From the NCBI GenBank assembly GCA_030427485.1, contig JAUICG010000005.1:1-64000 (forward strand): DNA of 64,000 nucleotides. Direction: 5' to 3'. A program made the translations under genes and the position numbers. Shown in pieces: positions 19,288 to 28,294 of this stretch (the first letter of the stretch is position 1; each line of letters opens with the position of its first letter). This DNA is from Gammaproteobacteria bacterium. GTDB taxonomy: Bacteria; Pseudomonadota; Gammaproteobacteria; Pseudomonadales; Halieaceae. The notes beneath the pieces are model-generated. The model saw only the letters and a list, made by a program, of their open reading frames with translations, was not told the DNA's origin and made no database searches.

Positions 19288-19314
19288 CCGCCCCCTGAAT
19301 TGCCTAGGGGGCGG
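19288..19314 (-). terminator. Strong 9-bp GC hairpin overlapping the GST stop codon
   Basis: CCGCCCCCT and AGGGGGCGG are exact complements around a 9-base loop; the right arm begins within the stop codon of the GST gene. There is no T-run on the leftward side, so intrinsic termination is possible but not certain. Confidence 0.4.
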
Positions 19315-19972
19315 GTGTAAACTGATTGCGGTCCGCAAATGCCGCCCGGTAGGCGGGCCGGTCGGCGACGGTTGCAAGGTAGCGGCTGAACGTCTCGTCG
19401 CCGCACAGGTCGTACATCCGCGCCCAGATAACGTTGTGCGCCACCACGCAGTCCGCCGCACAGAATCTGTCACCGCAGATGAACGCGGTGGCCTGCAGGC
19501 GCGCCTTCAACTGGGGTTCCACTTCCGAGGCAAACTTCTCGCGATAGCGAGCGATGGTCCGCTCGTCGCGGTCCTCCCCGGAAAACAGGTCGTTGTGCAG
19601 GCGCAGTTGCCACAGCATCATGTCCATCGAGGTGGTGGCGAAGTGCAGGACCTGCAGGTAATCGGCGCGCGCTGTGGAAAATGACTGCGCCGGCGGCGCC
19701 AGCGCTTTGTCCGGATAGCAATCGGCCAGCAGGGCGATCATCGCGCCGCTTTCTATCATCGTGAACGGCGGCCCGTCGCCGGTGTCGATCTCCAGTACCG
19801 GGACGCCGTGGTTGGGATTTTTCGCCAGGAACTCGGGCCCGTACTGTTCACCCTGGTAGAGGGCCACCGGGTGGACATCGAAGTCGTCATCGAGTAACTC
19901 GTGCAACAGCCATTTTACGCGGGCACTGCGCGACATCGGAAAATGGTACAACGTGATGCGCTGGATATTCAT
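19304..19972 (-). CDS. Glutathione S-transferase family protein
   Basis: 222 residues from ATG 19972 (MNIQRITLYHFPMSRSARVKW). The N-terminal thioredoxin-like domain has the Ser in a PMSRSARV loop, the cis-Pro motif GVPVLE and the glutathione-binding ESGAMI segment (ES in place of the usual ES/DS). An all-helical C-terminal domain follows. Likely cytosolic conjugation or reduction; substrate unknown. It lies 237 bp downstream of the acyltransferase gene on the same strand. Confidence 0.85.
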   Translation of the reverse strand: MNIQRITLYHFPMSRSARVKWLLHELLDDDFDVHPVALYQGEQYGPEFLAKNPNHGVPVLEIDTGDGPPFTMIESGAMIALLADCYPDKALAPPAQSFSTARADYLQVLHFATTSMDMMLWQLRLHNDLFSGEDRDERTIARYREKFASEVEPQLKARLQATAFICGDRFCAADCVVAHNVIWARMYDLCGDETFSRYLATVADRPAYRAAFADRNQFTPAP

Positions 19973-20209
19973 GGAAAAACTCCAGGCGGTATAGGGTAAT
20001 TCCACCGGGGGGACGATAACATCCTCAGGTCAGGATAGCACGACCTGTCCGGCAACGTCTCAGGCATCGCGAACCGAAGGTCAAATGCGGGAACACCCCG
20101 CTCTACCGCCTGCGTTGCTGACTGCCTACCGTCCAGTGGCTTGTCGAACATGCGGGCTTGATTGTCCTGGTGCAAAAACCAGCCGGGTAGTGCGCCTGAA
20201 AAGTATTTG

Positions 20210-21445
20210 CTAGTGGCACCGGGATTGACAGGTGGAATCCAGAATCTCCTCGACGTTTTCCGCTATCGCGCGCATCATCAGCGGATCGGAGAATTCCTCG
20301 ACGTACACCATGTTCGCGATCAGCTTCCCGTCGAAAACCGACACCGAGACGTTGGGAAATTTTTTCAGCCAGCCCAATGCGAACTCGAAGCCGGTCACCT
20401 TCAGTCGTTCCGTCGGCCAATGGAATTTGACCGTCTGCATATCGGAGATGTTGAGAGCGACGGGCGCCGCTTGCGGGTTGCCGAAAGCCTTCGGGTAGTT
20501 CACATAGTCGTGGAAGATGCTGCCGTTGGCCACGCCCGCGTGGATGTCATCGTAGACGAGCTTCGCCAATTCGAAGAACGGACGGTCGAGATCGGGGATC
20601 AGCGTGATGTGACCCGTGATTGCGGTGAAGACCAGCTCCGGGGATACATGCGGCTCCAGCCGGCGGCGCATGTCCACTGAGGACCGCATAAGAATCCGGG
20701 GCGGCCTGCCCTCCGCTACCGCGCGTATTGCCTGGGCAAATGCGGCCACGAGCAGTGAGTGCACGGAAGAGCCGCGCGCATGGCTTGCCGCACTGATCCG
20801 ATGCATCTCGTCCGGCTCCATGACAATCCGTTCGAGGCGATGGCGCACGGGCTTGCCGTCGTACGCAGCCCGCGTCGGGATTTCCGCGAATACCCCGGAA
20901 TAGTCGGGGGTAGCGGCGATACGTTCTTCCCGAAGCGAAGCGAGGCTCAGCTCCACCGCCGCATCGACCGGGCTCGGAAAGGGCTGCTCTTGCAATCCCG
21001 GAGCAACCCCCCGCACGACGCAATCGCACAGATACACCAGGCACGAATGCAGCTCAACGAGCGAGATCGCGTCGGTAATGGCATGGGACGAGAGCATGAA
21101 AACGTCGAGCGCATCGTCATCGGCGATCACGTGGATGCTGTAAATGCTGGCACCGGTGTCCAGCTCGGCATTCAGCAGATTGGCGTATACAGCGTCGGCG
21201 GAAGTCGCGTCGGCAGGCAGCCAGGCGTCGATCGCCGACCGCTCGTCCGCGCGCTCCCTGAAGTGTCCGTCCTCGACAACCGAGCGCAGTATGCCGTAGC
21301 GGGCTTCCAGGAGTGCAACGGCGGTGTCGAATTGCTCCCTGCTGACCGCGCCGGCGATGGTGCTGCGGCTCACCACGATCGTGTGGGTCGCGACGTAAAT
21401 CAGCTCAGTCGGCGAGGCTCGGCGGAATATCCGTCCTGCGGCCAT
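20210..21445 (-). CDS. PapA/condensation-domain-like acyltransferase
   Basis: 411 residues. The fold signature of the chloramphenicol-acetyltransferase/condensation superfamily is visible: LSSHAITDAISL carries the catalytic His121 and Asp125 of HHxxxDG, with the first His replaced by Ser and the Gly by Ala. Later segments RILMRSSVDMRRRL and LNISDM resemble the C-terminal half of PapA5-type enzymes, which esterify acyl groups to alcohols. No NRPS or PKS genes lie nearby. Partner and product unknown. Confidence 0.65.
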   Translation of the reverse strand: MAAGRIFRRASPTELIYVATHTIVVSRSTIAGAVSREQFDTAVALLEARYGILRSVVEDGHFRERADERSAIDAWLPADATSADAVYANLLNAELDTGASIYSIHVIADDDALDVFMLSSHAITDAISLVELHSCLVYLCDCVVRGVAPGLQEQPFPSPVDAAVELSLASLREERIAATPDYSGVFAEIPTRAAYDGKPVRHRLERIVMEPDEMHRISAASHARGSSVHSLLVAAFAQAIRAVAEGRPPRILMRSSVDMRRRLEPHVSPELVFTAITGHITLIPDLDRPFFELAKLVYDDIHAGVANGSIFHDYVNYPKAFGNPQAAPVALNISDMQTVKFHWPTERLKVTGFEFALGWLKKFPNVSVSVFDGKLIANMVYVEEFSDPLMMRAIAENVEEILDSTCQSRCH

Positions 21446-21676
21446 GCGATGAGTCCCCCGCCTGCATCATAGGTTTTCGAGTATCGAAGAGCGCGCCATA
21501 CAAGTCAACGCGCTCTGCTTCATGGACCTGTATAACAGACCGGCACTCTGGCATCTGGCTACCGCGCCAATCAGTGCGGTTTTGTAAGCATCTTTTCTGG
21601 CGTAACATAGCTCCGTACCCCAGACCCTCACTAACGGGGGAGCAATAACGTAACAAAAACTGTGAGATCCGCCCCC

Positions 21677-23602
21677 ATGCCCACGATAAACAGCAAAGTC
21701 GCACTGGCAATGTTGATGTTGCCCACCCTGATACTGCAGCAAGCCTGTGACGACGGCAGCGACTCGCTGCAGGACACCACGTTCGAGCCGATTACCGCTG
21801 TGCTGGCCAATCAGACGATGAGCGGCGAGCCGATTCCCTGTATGGCAAGGGACGCGGCGGACGCGGACCCTGGAACAGGCGGTGGCGTGCGCGTCTGCCA
21901 GGGCAACATGGACAACGGCACTGAGGGCGCGGACCTGCGCTTCAGGAGCTTTGACGGCGTTCCGCTCGCGGTATGGGTCACCCTTCCGCCCGCGCCCGCC
22001 GACGGGGTGGATGGCGGCTATCCACTGGTTGTGCAGAGCCACGGCTGGGGCGCGCCAACGAGTGGCCCCGACGATCCTCAATACGGCGGCCCGACGGCGG
22101 CCCAGTATGCCGAGGACGGCTATGCCGTGGTGCAGTTTGCGGCGCGCGGCTGGGGCAACTCCTGCGGCACGCCAGCTTCACGCGCAGTGAACCCGGTCGC
22201 GTGTGAAAAAGGTTACGCGCGGCTGATGGATATGCGCTACGAAGCGCGCGATGTCCAGACCGTAATCGGCCTGTTGGTCGACTCCGGCATCGCGGACCCG
22301 GAGCGCATCGGCGTAATGGGTGATTCCTATGGTAGCGGCACTTCGCTGGCAGTGGCAACGCTCAGGGATCGCGTCATGGAAACCGACGGGTCCCTCGTGC
22401 TGTGGCAGAGCCCGGAGGGAACGCCGCTGTCCATCGCCGCAGCGGCCCCGTTCGCGGGCTGGAGCGACATGGGTTATGGGCTGCGGCCGAACGGGCGGAC
22501 ATTCGATACGGAGATCACCTCGGTGACGGCAAACCTGGAGCCGGCCGGTGTCCAGAAGGATACGATCAACAACGGGCTGTACCTCGCGGGCCTGGTGACT
22601 GGCTACTACGCACCTACCGGCACTGATCCGGAAGCGGACCCGACGTACTGGTTCAACTACCTCTCCGCCGGCGAGCCGTATGAACCCGCCGAGGATCAGA
22701 CATTGTCCGACCTGATCGCGCGCTACCACTCGCCCTACTACCTGCTGGCGGGCGCCTACGGGGCCGGCCAGGTGGAGCCGGCGCCGCTGTTCATGTCCAA
22801 CGGATTCACCGACGATGTCTTCCCGGTGACAGAGGCGCTGCGCTATTACAACCTCGCCCGCTCCCAGTACCCATCTCTGCCCATGGCGCTGTACTTCGCG
22901 GACATCGGTCACCAGCGCGCGAACAACAAGGGCCCGGATGCCGTGCTGTTATTCGAGAGCCAGAAGGCGTTCTTCGACCATTACGTCAAAGGCACCGGGG
23001 AGCAGCCGGCGCTGGGTGTCACCGCCAAGACGCAAACTTGTCCAACCGATGTCCCCAGCGGCGGGCCGTTCAGGGCAGATACCTGGGCGGCGCTGCAAAC
23101 TGGCGAGGTCAACTTCAGCAGCGCGGCGGCGCAAACCATCGATTCCGTCGGTGGAGATCCCGCGGTCGCGGCAGCATTCGACCCGGTGATCGGCGGCCTT
23201 GCGTGCACCACGGCACCCGCCGCGTACGAGCCCGGCATCGCGAACTACGAACTGCCCACGGTAAACGGCGAGGGCTTCACACTGTTGGGTGCGCCAACCG
23301 TGACCGCCGATCTGGCCGTCACTGGTGAGTATTCGTACATCGCTGCACGGCTGGTGGATGTCGACCCGGAGGCAAACACCAAGATACTCGTCGCCCGCGG
23401 CCTCTACCGGCCCGACCCCGCCGTGCCGAACGGCCGCCAGACATTCCAGTTGTATCCGAACGGCTACCACTTCGCGCCCGGCCACATCGCGCGACTGGAA
23501 CTGCTGGGCCGGGATGCCCCTTACGCGCGCATCTCTAACGGCACGTTCTCGATCGAGGTGTCGAACCTGGAACTGCGGTTACCGACGCATGAGGCGCCGT
23601 AG
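21677..23602 (+). CDS. Secreted CocE/X-Pro dipeptidyl-peptidase-like (S15) hydrolase
   Basis: 641 residues from ATG 21677; GTG 21662 is an alternative. A hydrophobic leader ends LILQQAC, a weak lipobox. The alpha/beta-hydrolase core has the nucleophile elbow GDSYGSG, the acid in SNGFTDDVFP and the His in DIGHQ. The last about 180 residues form a beta-rich domain like the C-terminal jelly roll of S15 enzymes. It probably cleaves an ester or peptide outside the cytoplasm. Monocistronic, divergent from the acyltransferase gene. Confidence 0.75.
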   Translation: MPTINSKVALAMLMLPTLILQQACDDGSDSLQDTTFEPITAVLANQTMSGEPIPCMARDAADADPGTGGGVRVCQGNMDNGTEGADLRFRSFDGVPLAVWVTLPPAPADGVDGGYPLVVQSHGWGAPTSGPDDPQYGGPTAAQYAEDGYAVVQFAARGWGNSCGTPASRAVNPVACEKGYARLMDMRYEARDVQTVIGLLVDSGIADPERIGVMGDSYGSGTSLAVATLRDRVMETDGSLVLWQSPEGTPLSIAAAAPFAGWSDMGYGLRPNGRTFDTEITSVTANLEPAGVQKDTINNGLYLAGLVTGYYAPTGTDPEADPTYWFNYLSAGEPYEPAEDQTLSDLIARYHSPYYLLAGAYGAGQVEPAPLFMSNGFTDDVFPVTEALRYYNLARSQYPSLPMALYFADIGHQRANNKGPDAVLLFESQKAFFDHYVKGTGEQPALGVTAKTQTCPTDVPSGGPFRADTWAALQTGEVNFSSAAAQTIDSVGGDPAVAAAFDPVIGGLACTTAPAAYEPGIANYELPTVNGEGFTLLGAPTVTADLAVTGEYSYIAARLVDVDPEANTKILVARGLYRPDPAVPNGRQTFQLYPNGYHFAPGHIARLELLGRDAPYARISNGTFSIEVSNLELRLPTHEAP

Positions 23603-23654
23603 CACGCTGGTCGGGGACAGAATACGCCCGCGTACTGTTCCGCTTCAATGACTC

Positions 23655-23756
23655 TTGCAACTGGACGATAACGACAATAACGGCGCGCTCTCCGTCACCA
23701 ACTACGCCACCGATGCCAGCGGCAACGAAGCGTTTGCGAAACCCCAGGCATGCTGA
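23655..23756 (+). pseudogene. Short orphan coding remnant
   Basis: Downstream of the S15-like gene, a 33-codon open stretch ends at TGA 23756. It reads as a plausible Asn/Asp-rich secreted-protein C-terminus (LDDNDNNGALSVTNYATDAS). No start with a ribosome site and no upstream part are present. Likely a fragment of a lost gene, or chance. Confidence 0.25.
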
Positions 23757-23800
23757 TACTGGACCGGCCGAACGCGGCGCCCGAGCAGGCGATCGGTTGT

Positions 23801-24565
23801 TCAGGCGGTCATCCCGCCGTCGACCATATAGACACCGCCCGTCAGGAAACGGCTCTCGTCGCTGGCCAGGAACAGCACCAGATTGGCGACATCCGCAGGC
23901 ACCGCGTAACGGCCCAGCGGTATCGTGCCGATCAATGCACTGCGCACCTCCTCCGGGGCGTCCGGCATCGTGCCCTGCTCCAACGACTGTATCATCCGGC
24001 CTTCCACTGGTGACGGATTGATAGTGTTGACGCGAATATTCAATGGCCCGCCTTCCTTTGCCGTGGAGCGCATCAATCCGATGACCGCATGCTTGCTGGC
24101 GGTATAGGCCGGCAGGCCCGGCAAACCACCAACCCCGGCGACCGACGAGGTAATCACGATACTGCCGCCGCCGTGGCGCGCCATCAGCGGGAACACGTGC
24201 TTGATGCCAAGAAACACACCCACCACGTTGATGTCGATCACCCGGCGAAACGCGTCAGTATCGTACTCGCTCACCGGGGCGACGGCGCCCTCGACGCCGG
24301 CGTTGGCCGCCAACACGTCCACCCGCCCGAAGCGGGCAACGGCCTTGTCGACATAGGCCCGTGTATCCTCCTCCGAGGTCACGTCGGCAACGCAAAAGTC
24401 CACCGAATCGCCACCCAGAGCCGCCACCGCCGCGCGCAGGGCGTCTTCATTGATATCCACCAACAGCACACGCGCGCCGCCAGCGAGGAAGCGCGCGGCC
24501 ACTTCCCGGGCGATCTCTCCAGCTCCCCCGGTGATGATTACCGCTTTTCCATTCACTCCCGCCAT
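23801..24565 (-). CDS. Short-chain dehydrogenase/reductase (SDR)
   Basis: 254 residues, classical SDR length. The NAD(P)-binding motif is ITGGAGEIA, followed by DVTSEED, NAGVEG and the catalytic YTASK with the Ser in ITSSVAG. The C-terminal GGVYMVDGG is typical. The Asp after beta-2 (LLVDIN) suggests NAD preference. Substrate unknown. Confidence 0.92.
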   Translation of the reverse strand: MAGVNGKAVIITGGAGEIAREVAARFLAGGARVLLVDINEDALRAAVAALGGDSVDFCVADVTSEEDTRAYVDKAVARFGRVDVLAANAGVEGAVAPVSEYDTDAFRRVIDINVVGVFLGIKHVFPLMARHGGGSIVITSSVAGVGGLPGLPAYTASKHAVIGLMRSTAKEGGPLNIRVNTINPSPVEGRMIQSLEQGTMPDAPEEVRSALIGTIPLGRYAVPADVANLVLFLASDESRFLTGGVYMVDGGMTA

Positions 24566-24635
24566 GCTTCGGTCCCTCCCTTTTTGCAGGCCCTGGTTGA
24601 GCTATTGACCTTAACCCCTGTAAATTAACGCGCCC

Positions 24636-25802
24636 TCAGGGAAGTGAGAGCACAACCTCTGTACCATCTTCCGCAACAATCAACGTGCCATTGTAAACAG
24701 CGGACGCGGGTTGACGAAAGAACAGGTCCAACTGCGCCGGGGCATCGACGGATGGTACCAGGTGCGTCATTACCAGAGTGGCAACTTCGGCATCCTTTGC
24801 CAACTGGGCAAGTTCAGCCACATCGATATGGTAAGTGCGAATGTCGCGAAAGATTCTCTCTAGCCGAGGGTTGGGAAGCTGGCCAAATGCGCACTCGAAA
24901 TCGCTGATGATCGCCTTGTTCATGACCTCTGAAACAAGCACATCGGCGTTGCTGGCGAGGGTGCGCAGCGCCGGAGTGTCGACAGTGTCGCCGCTGATCG
25001 CAACGACCCTCCCCGCATACTCTACGCGATAGCCGAGCGCCGAGCCCACCGGCGAATGGTCGACCGGGTAAGCCAGTACGCGGACTTCGTCTGCCTCGTA
25101 CACGAGGCTGCCATGGGGATCGGGTTCAGAAATTACCACTGCGGTTGCCGCCCGCACCGCGGGAAACAAGTCTTCCCCGTGGTGTGCGACCCGGTAGGCG
25201 TCGTCTGCGGCATAGGCGACGTTAAATCCGCTGACGACCTGCTCGGTCTCGTGGCCCCCATAGACGGTGAGCGGTTGCTCCCGTCCCAGAATCCAGCTTC
25301 GACTCATCACCTCACCGAGATCTGCGATGTGATCAGAGTGAAAGTGGGTCAGGAAAACGGCGTCGATATCAGCGACGGGAAGATTGAGGTCCTCCATGGA
25401 ATTCTGCGCGCGATCGCCGGCATCGAATAGCAGGAACTGGCCGTTGACGAATACCGCCAGGCAGGACTGTGCACGCGCCGAGGGGATAGGGCTGCCGGTA
25501 CCGCAGGTCACAACGGTGATTCTTGCGGGGTCCAGCAACTGGGCGCGCCGCTGTTCCGTCAGCGACTGCTGTTGGGATGCCGTGGTTTCTATGAGCGAAG
25601 CGACCGGCCCGGGGGGAATACTGCACACGGCCTCGGGTGCGGGTGGCGTCGCGCCGAGTAGCACATCGCCAGGGGTACAGGTAGAGGCGATTTCGATTTC
25701 CCCGGAGTCTGCACTGTCACTGCAACCTGAAATCAATGACAATAACAACGCAAGAAAAATGGCGAGGTTGCCGGATAGAATTTTTACAGCTGTCGAGTTC
25801 AT
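24636..25802 (-). CDS. Metallo-beta-lactamase-fold lipoprotein (RNase Z/arylsulfatase-like)
   Basis: 388 residues with lipobox LISGC (Cys about 27). The MBL zinc motif HFHSDHIAD is intact, with the upstream GTGSPIPSARAQSCL of the RNase Z-like branch, a later DHSPVGSALGYRV, the Asp in SGDTVD and a final MTHLVPS. Because it is an anchored lipoprotein, a tRNA-processing role is unlikely; an outer-surface hydrolase is more plausible. Substrate unknown. Confidence 0.82.
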   Translation of the reverse strand: MNSTAVKILSGNLAIFLALLLSLISGCSDSADSGEIEIASTCTPGDVLLGATPPAPEAVCSIPPGPVASLIETTASQQQSLTEQRRAQLLDPARITVVTCGTGSPIPSARAQSCLAVFVNGQFLLFDAGDRAQNSMEDLNLPVADIDAVFLTHFHSDHIADLGEVMSRSWILGREQPLTVYGGHETEQVVSGFNVAYAADDAYRVAHHGEDLFPAVRAATAVVISEPDPHGSLVYEADEVRVLAYPVDHSPVGSALGYRVEYAGRVVAISGDTVDTPALRTLASNADVLVSEVMNKAIISDFECAFGQLPNPRLERIFRDIRTYHIDVAELAQLAKDAEVATLVMTHLVPSVDAPAQLDLFFRQPASAVYNGTLIVAEDGTEVVLSLP

Positions 25803-26053
25803 AGTCGTTTTCCAGGATGAGTGCCGGGAGTCGATAAGCGTGCGCCCGGCTGAAGTTGGCTCGGACTGATTGGCTCCGCCTTCGCGCCAGGGACAGTGCG
25901 AGCGCAGCGCCTTGCACAGTCAGGCTACACTATAGCCGGGCGAGACTCTCGGTGTCAGTTCGACAATATAGCTGCGCCGGAAAACTGCGGCCCTACAGCT
26001 CCGTTTGTTACCGGTGAAAGTCCGAAGAGCCCGGTAGGCAAATTCCGGATAGG

Positions 26054-26746
26054 ATGCGAGGGTATATGCAACTGATGCACCTGAGAGTGCCTGGCGTTTA
26101 CTGCCTTTGGCTGCTTGCGCTGGCCGTCCTGGTAGCTTGTAGCGACGGCGGCGATTCGCACCCTGGGCAGCAACCGCAGCGTATCGGTTACGAGGTGCTG
26201 GAAGTCCAGTCGCCCAGTTCCATTCGTGCATGGATCAGTACCGACATTGGTCGCGAGGAGTTTGACGCACTGGAAGTGCCCCGCGGCTGGTTCAAGAACC
26301 AGCCGCGTGAATCGGCGGAGTGCAGCCCGGATGCCGGCCGGTTTATCAAGTCACCCGATGCGGAGGTGGATGGCGATATCCTCGAAGAAGCGTTCTTTGG
26401 TTTCAGCTGGTTTCACTCCGCCACCGTGACCCGCACTGGGGTACCGTTGGATGACGGGGGACTACTCTCAGGATCCATGGTGCGCAAGTACCACGAACTC
26501 ACCTTCAACAAGGGCAGTTGCCTGGTTTTGCTGATTTCACCCCGGGGAGAGGTGTACTTCCGCATCGGCCGCGATGCGAACCGGGTGAGTGACGAACCCG
26601 CGATTCCCAACCTGTGGCGTCTCGAGGAATACGTCGCTGAACAGAAACTGGTTTTTGAACTGTTCGACGAGAACCTCGTCATCCGCACGGACAACCAGGA
26701 TTCCTTCCAGGGCCCGGTTGCAATTCCGGGGTTCGCGCCTTTATAG
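26054..26746 (+). CDS. Hypothetical lipoprotein
   Basis: 230 residues; lipobox VLVAC follows a hydrophobic leader. The mature part is beta-rich with two Cys (ECSPD, GSCLVL) and ends in a Pro/Phe-rich tail. No known family recognised. ATG 26054 or ATG 26066 may be used. It converges on the TonB-receptor remnant. Confidence 0.65.
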   Translation: MRGYMQLMHLRVPGVYCLWLLALAVLVACSDGGDSHPGQQPQRIGYEVLEVQSPSSIRAWISTDIGREEFDALEVPRGWFKNQPRESAECSPDAGRFIKSPDAEVDGDILEEAFFGFSWFHSATVTRTGVPLDDGGLLSGSMVRKYHELTFNKGSCLVLLISPRGEVYFRIGRDANRVSDEPAIPNLWRLEEYVAEQKLVFELFDENLVIRTDNQDSFQGPVAIPGFAPL

Positions 26747-26758
26747 CGGGCCCGGGCG

Positions 26759-27126
26759 CTAAAAGCGGTACGTCCCCTGCACCGCGATCGAACGTGGACG
26801 CTGGGGCACGGCGAAATAGGAATTGCTGGCCGTCAGGGCGACATCGTTTTTCCACACATGGGTGGTCTCGTCGGTCAGGTTCTTGCCGATCAGGGCCAGG
26901 CTCCACTTGCCGTCGTCCCCGGACAGCGCGATACGGGCGTTCCAGCCCGTCGCCGAGTGGATAGATGTATTGCAGACTCAGGCTGGTGCTCCACTCGGGT
27001 GCGAAGAACAGGTCCTCGCTGCCGAGGTTCTGGCCACCGGGATCGTTGGCATTGACGATATGCACTCCATTGTCGTCCAGGCAGCCCGGATTATTGGCGG
27101 TATCGGTGACTTGCGAAATGGTGCAG
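26759..27126 (-). pseudogene. TonB-dependent receptor, C-terminal remnant with frameshift
   Basis: Reading leftward gives the last about 120 residues of a TonB-dependent outer-membrane receptor: CTISQVTDTANNPGC, then a beta-strand run LFFAPEWSTSLSLQYIYP, then, after a one-base frameshift near 26945, WNARIALSGDDGKWSL and LIGKNLTDETTHVW, ending TYRF with the terminal Phe. There is no plug domain or N-terminus; an alpha/beta-hydrolase gene starts at 27261. So it is a truncated and frameshifted relic. Confidence 0.7.
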
Positions 27127-27260
27127 GTTCAAGGGGAGTGCTCGAAATTCTTTGTCAATCCACTACTCTCGTTATGAGAGGACTGAATTATGGAAGACGA
27201 GGGCAAATCGATAAAGCCCGACAGACACTGCAATCGGGCAAAGTCCATTTGGGGTTCGCT

Positions 27261-28094
27261 ATGAATATCAAGATGCCGTGGTGTTGTTTCGCGCAAGCGA
27301 CGCGGGTCCGCGCAGTGCTGATTGCCTGCGCGCTTCTGGGCGCCTGCAGTGACGGCAATTCCGGTTCGGGTCCGGCTGTTGCCACGGAGATGCCGACAGC
27401 GGCCTTCTTTGAGCAGGCCGGCCCCTATGCATTCTCTGAGCAGAATATACAGATACCCAATACCTCCGGCCGGGGCGGGGCGTTTATCGCCGGGCGCCGC
27501 TATGTTCCCGATGACCCCGGCCTTTACCCGCTGCTGGTTTTCCTGCCCGGCTTTGGCGCGACCTATGAGAATTACGCCCAGTATTCACAGCACTTTGCGT
27601 CGCACGGGGTTGCCGTGGTCGCCATCGCGTTCGCCAGCGATGGCAGCGTCGGCTTCGACGGCCAGCACGACCTGCTGCTGATACAGGTGGCGGATACCCT
27701 CGGTTACGCTTTGGCGTCGCTGGCTGACAAGGTCGATCCGCAGAGCATCGCGGTAATGGGCCATTCGCTGGGTGCGAAGATGGCGTTCTATACTGCGGCC
27801 ATGTTCAATGGCAGCGACCCCGCGGTGCCTCGCGTGGCGCTTGCGATGGGGCTGGACCCGGTCAACTCGGGCGGGCCGCCCTGTTTTATCGCGCCCGTGG
27901 ACTGCCTTCGGTACCCGGGGGCGCCCAATCCGCTTGGTGCGGACAATCAGGTCCCGATCATCGCCAGGCGTACTGAGCTGGTGTGGCTGCAAACTCAGCT
28001 TGAACAGGTAAGCGGTCTCGATGTGTTCTGGCAGCCTGAGTTCCTGCAGGATGAAATCGATCAGGGATTGATCGTCGCGGTGGAGGTCAGGTAA
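27261..28094 (+). CDS. Alpha/beta-hydrolase lipoprotein (chlorophyllase/PETase-like fold)
   Basis: 277 residues from ATG 27261. The leader ends in lipobox LLGAC. LLVFLPGFGATYENY and the nucleophile elbow GHSLGAK are clear, followed by the strand MGLDPVNSGGPPC. After about residue 245 the sequence runs out without an obvious catalytic His motif, so the C-terminus may be truncated or diverged. The longer frame from 26823 runs through the receptor remnant and is not real. Confidence 0.7.
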   Translation: MNIKMPWCCFAQATRVRAVLIACALLGACSDGNSGSGPAVATEMPTAAFFEQAGPYAFSEQNIQIPNTSGRGGAFIAGRRYVPDDPGLYPLLVFLPGFGATYENYAQYSQHFASHGVAVVAIAFASDGSVGFDGQHDLLLIQVADTLGYALASLADKVDPQSIAVMGHSLGAKMAFYTAAMFNGSDPAVPRVALAMGLDPVNSGGPPCFIAPVDCLRYPGAPNPLGADNQVPIIARRTELVWLQTQLEQVSGLDVFWQPEFLQDEIDQGLIVAVEVR

Positions 28095-28294
28095 GCACGC
28101 AGGTTCGGCGTCACATGTGACAGCGCAACCCCCCCAGAACGGCGCGCGATTGCAGATTGCGTTGATCGCCGCTTGTCGCGATACTGCCGGAGCGTTGCGC
28201 CCATTCGTCCTGTTGCCATTGTCGTTCTGTTAAGAGCGGCCCTTACAACAAACCTCCTGTTGCGGCATGCACAGGACCCAGACCGAGCGATCCC

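Noticed and set aside
26823-27260. N-terminal extension of the alpha/beta-hydrolase frame
   Set aside because: It overlaps the receptor relic; the lipoprotein signal begins at ATG 27261.
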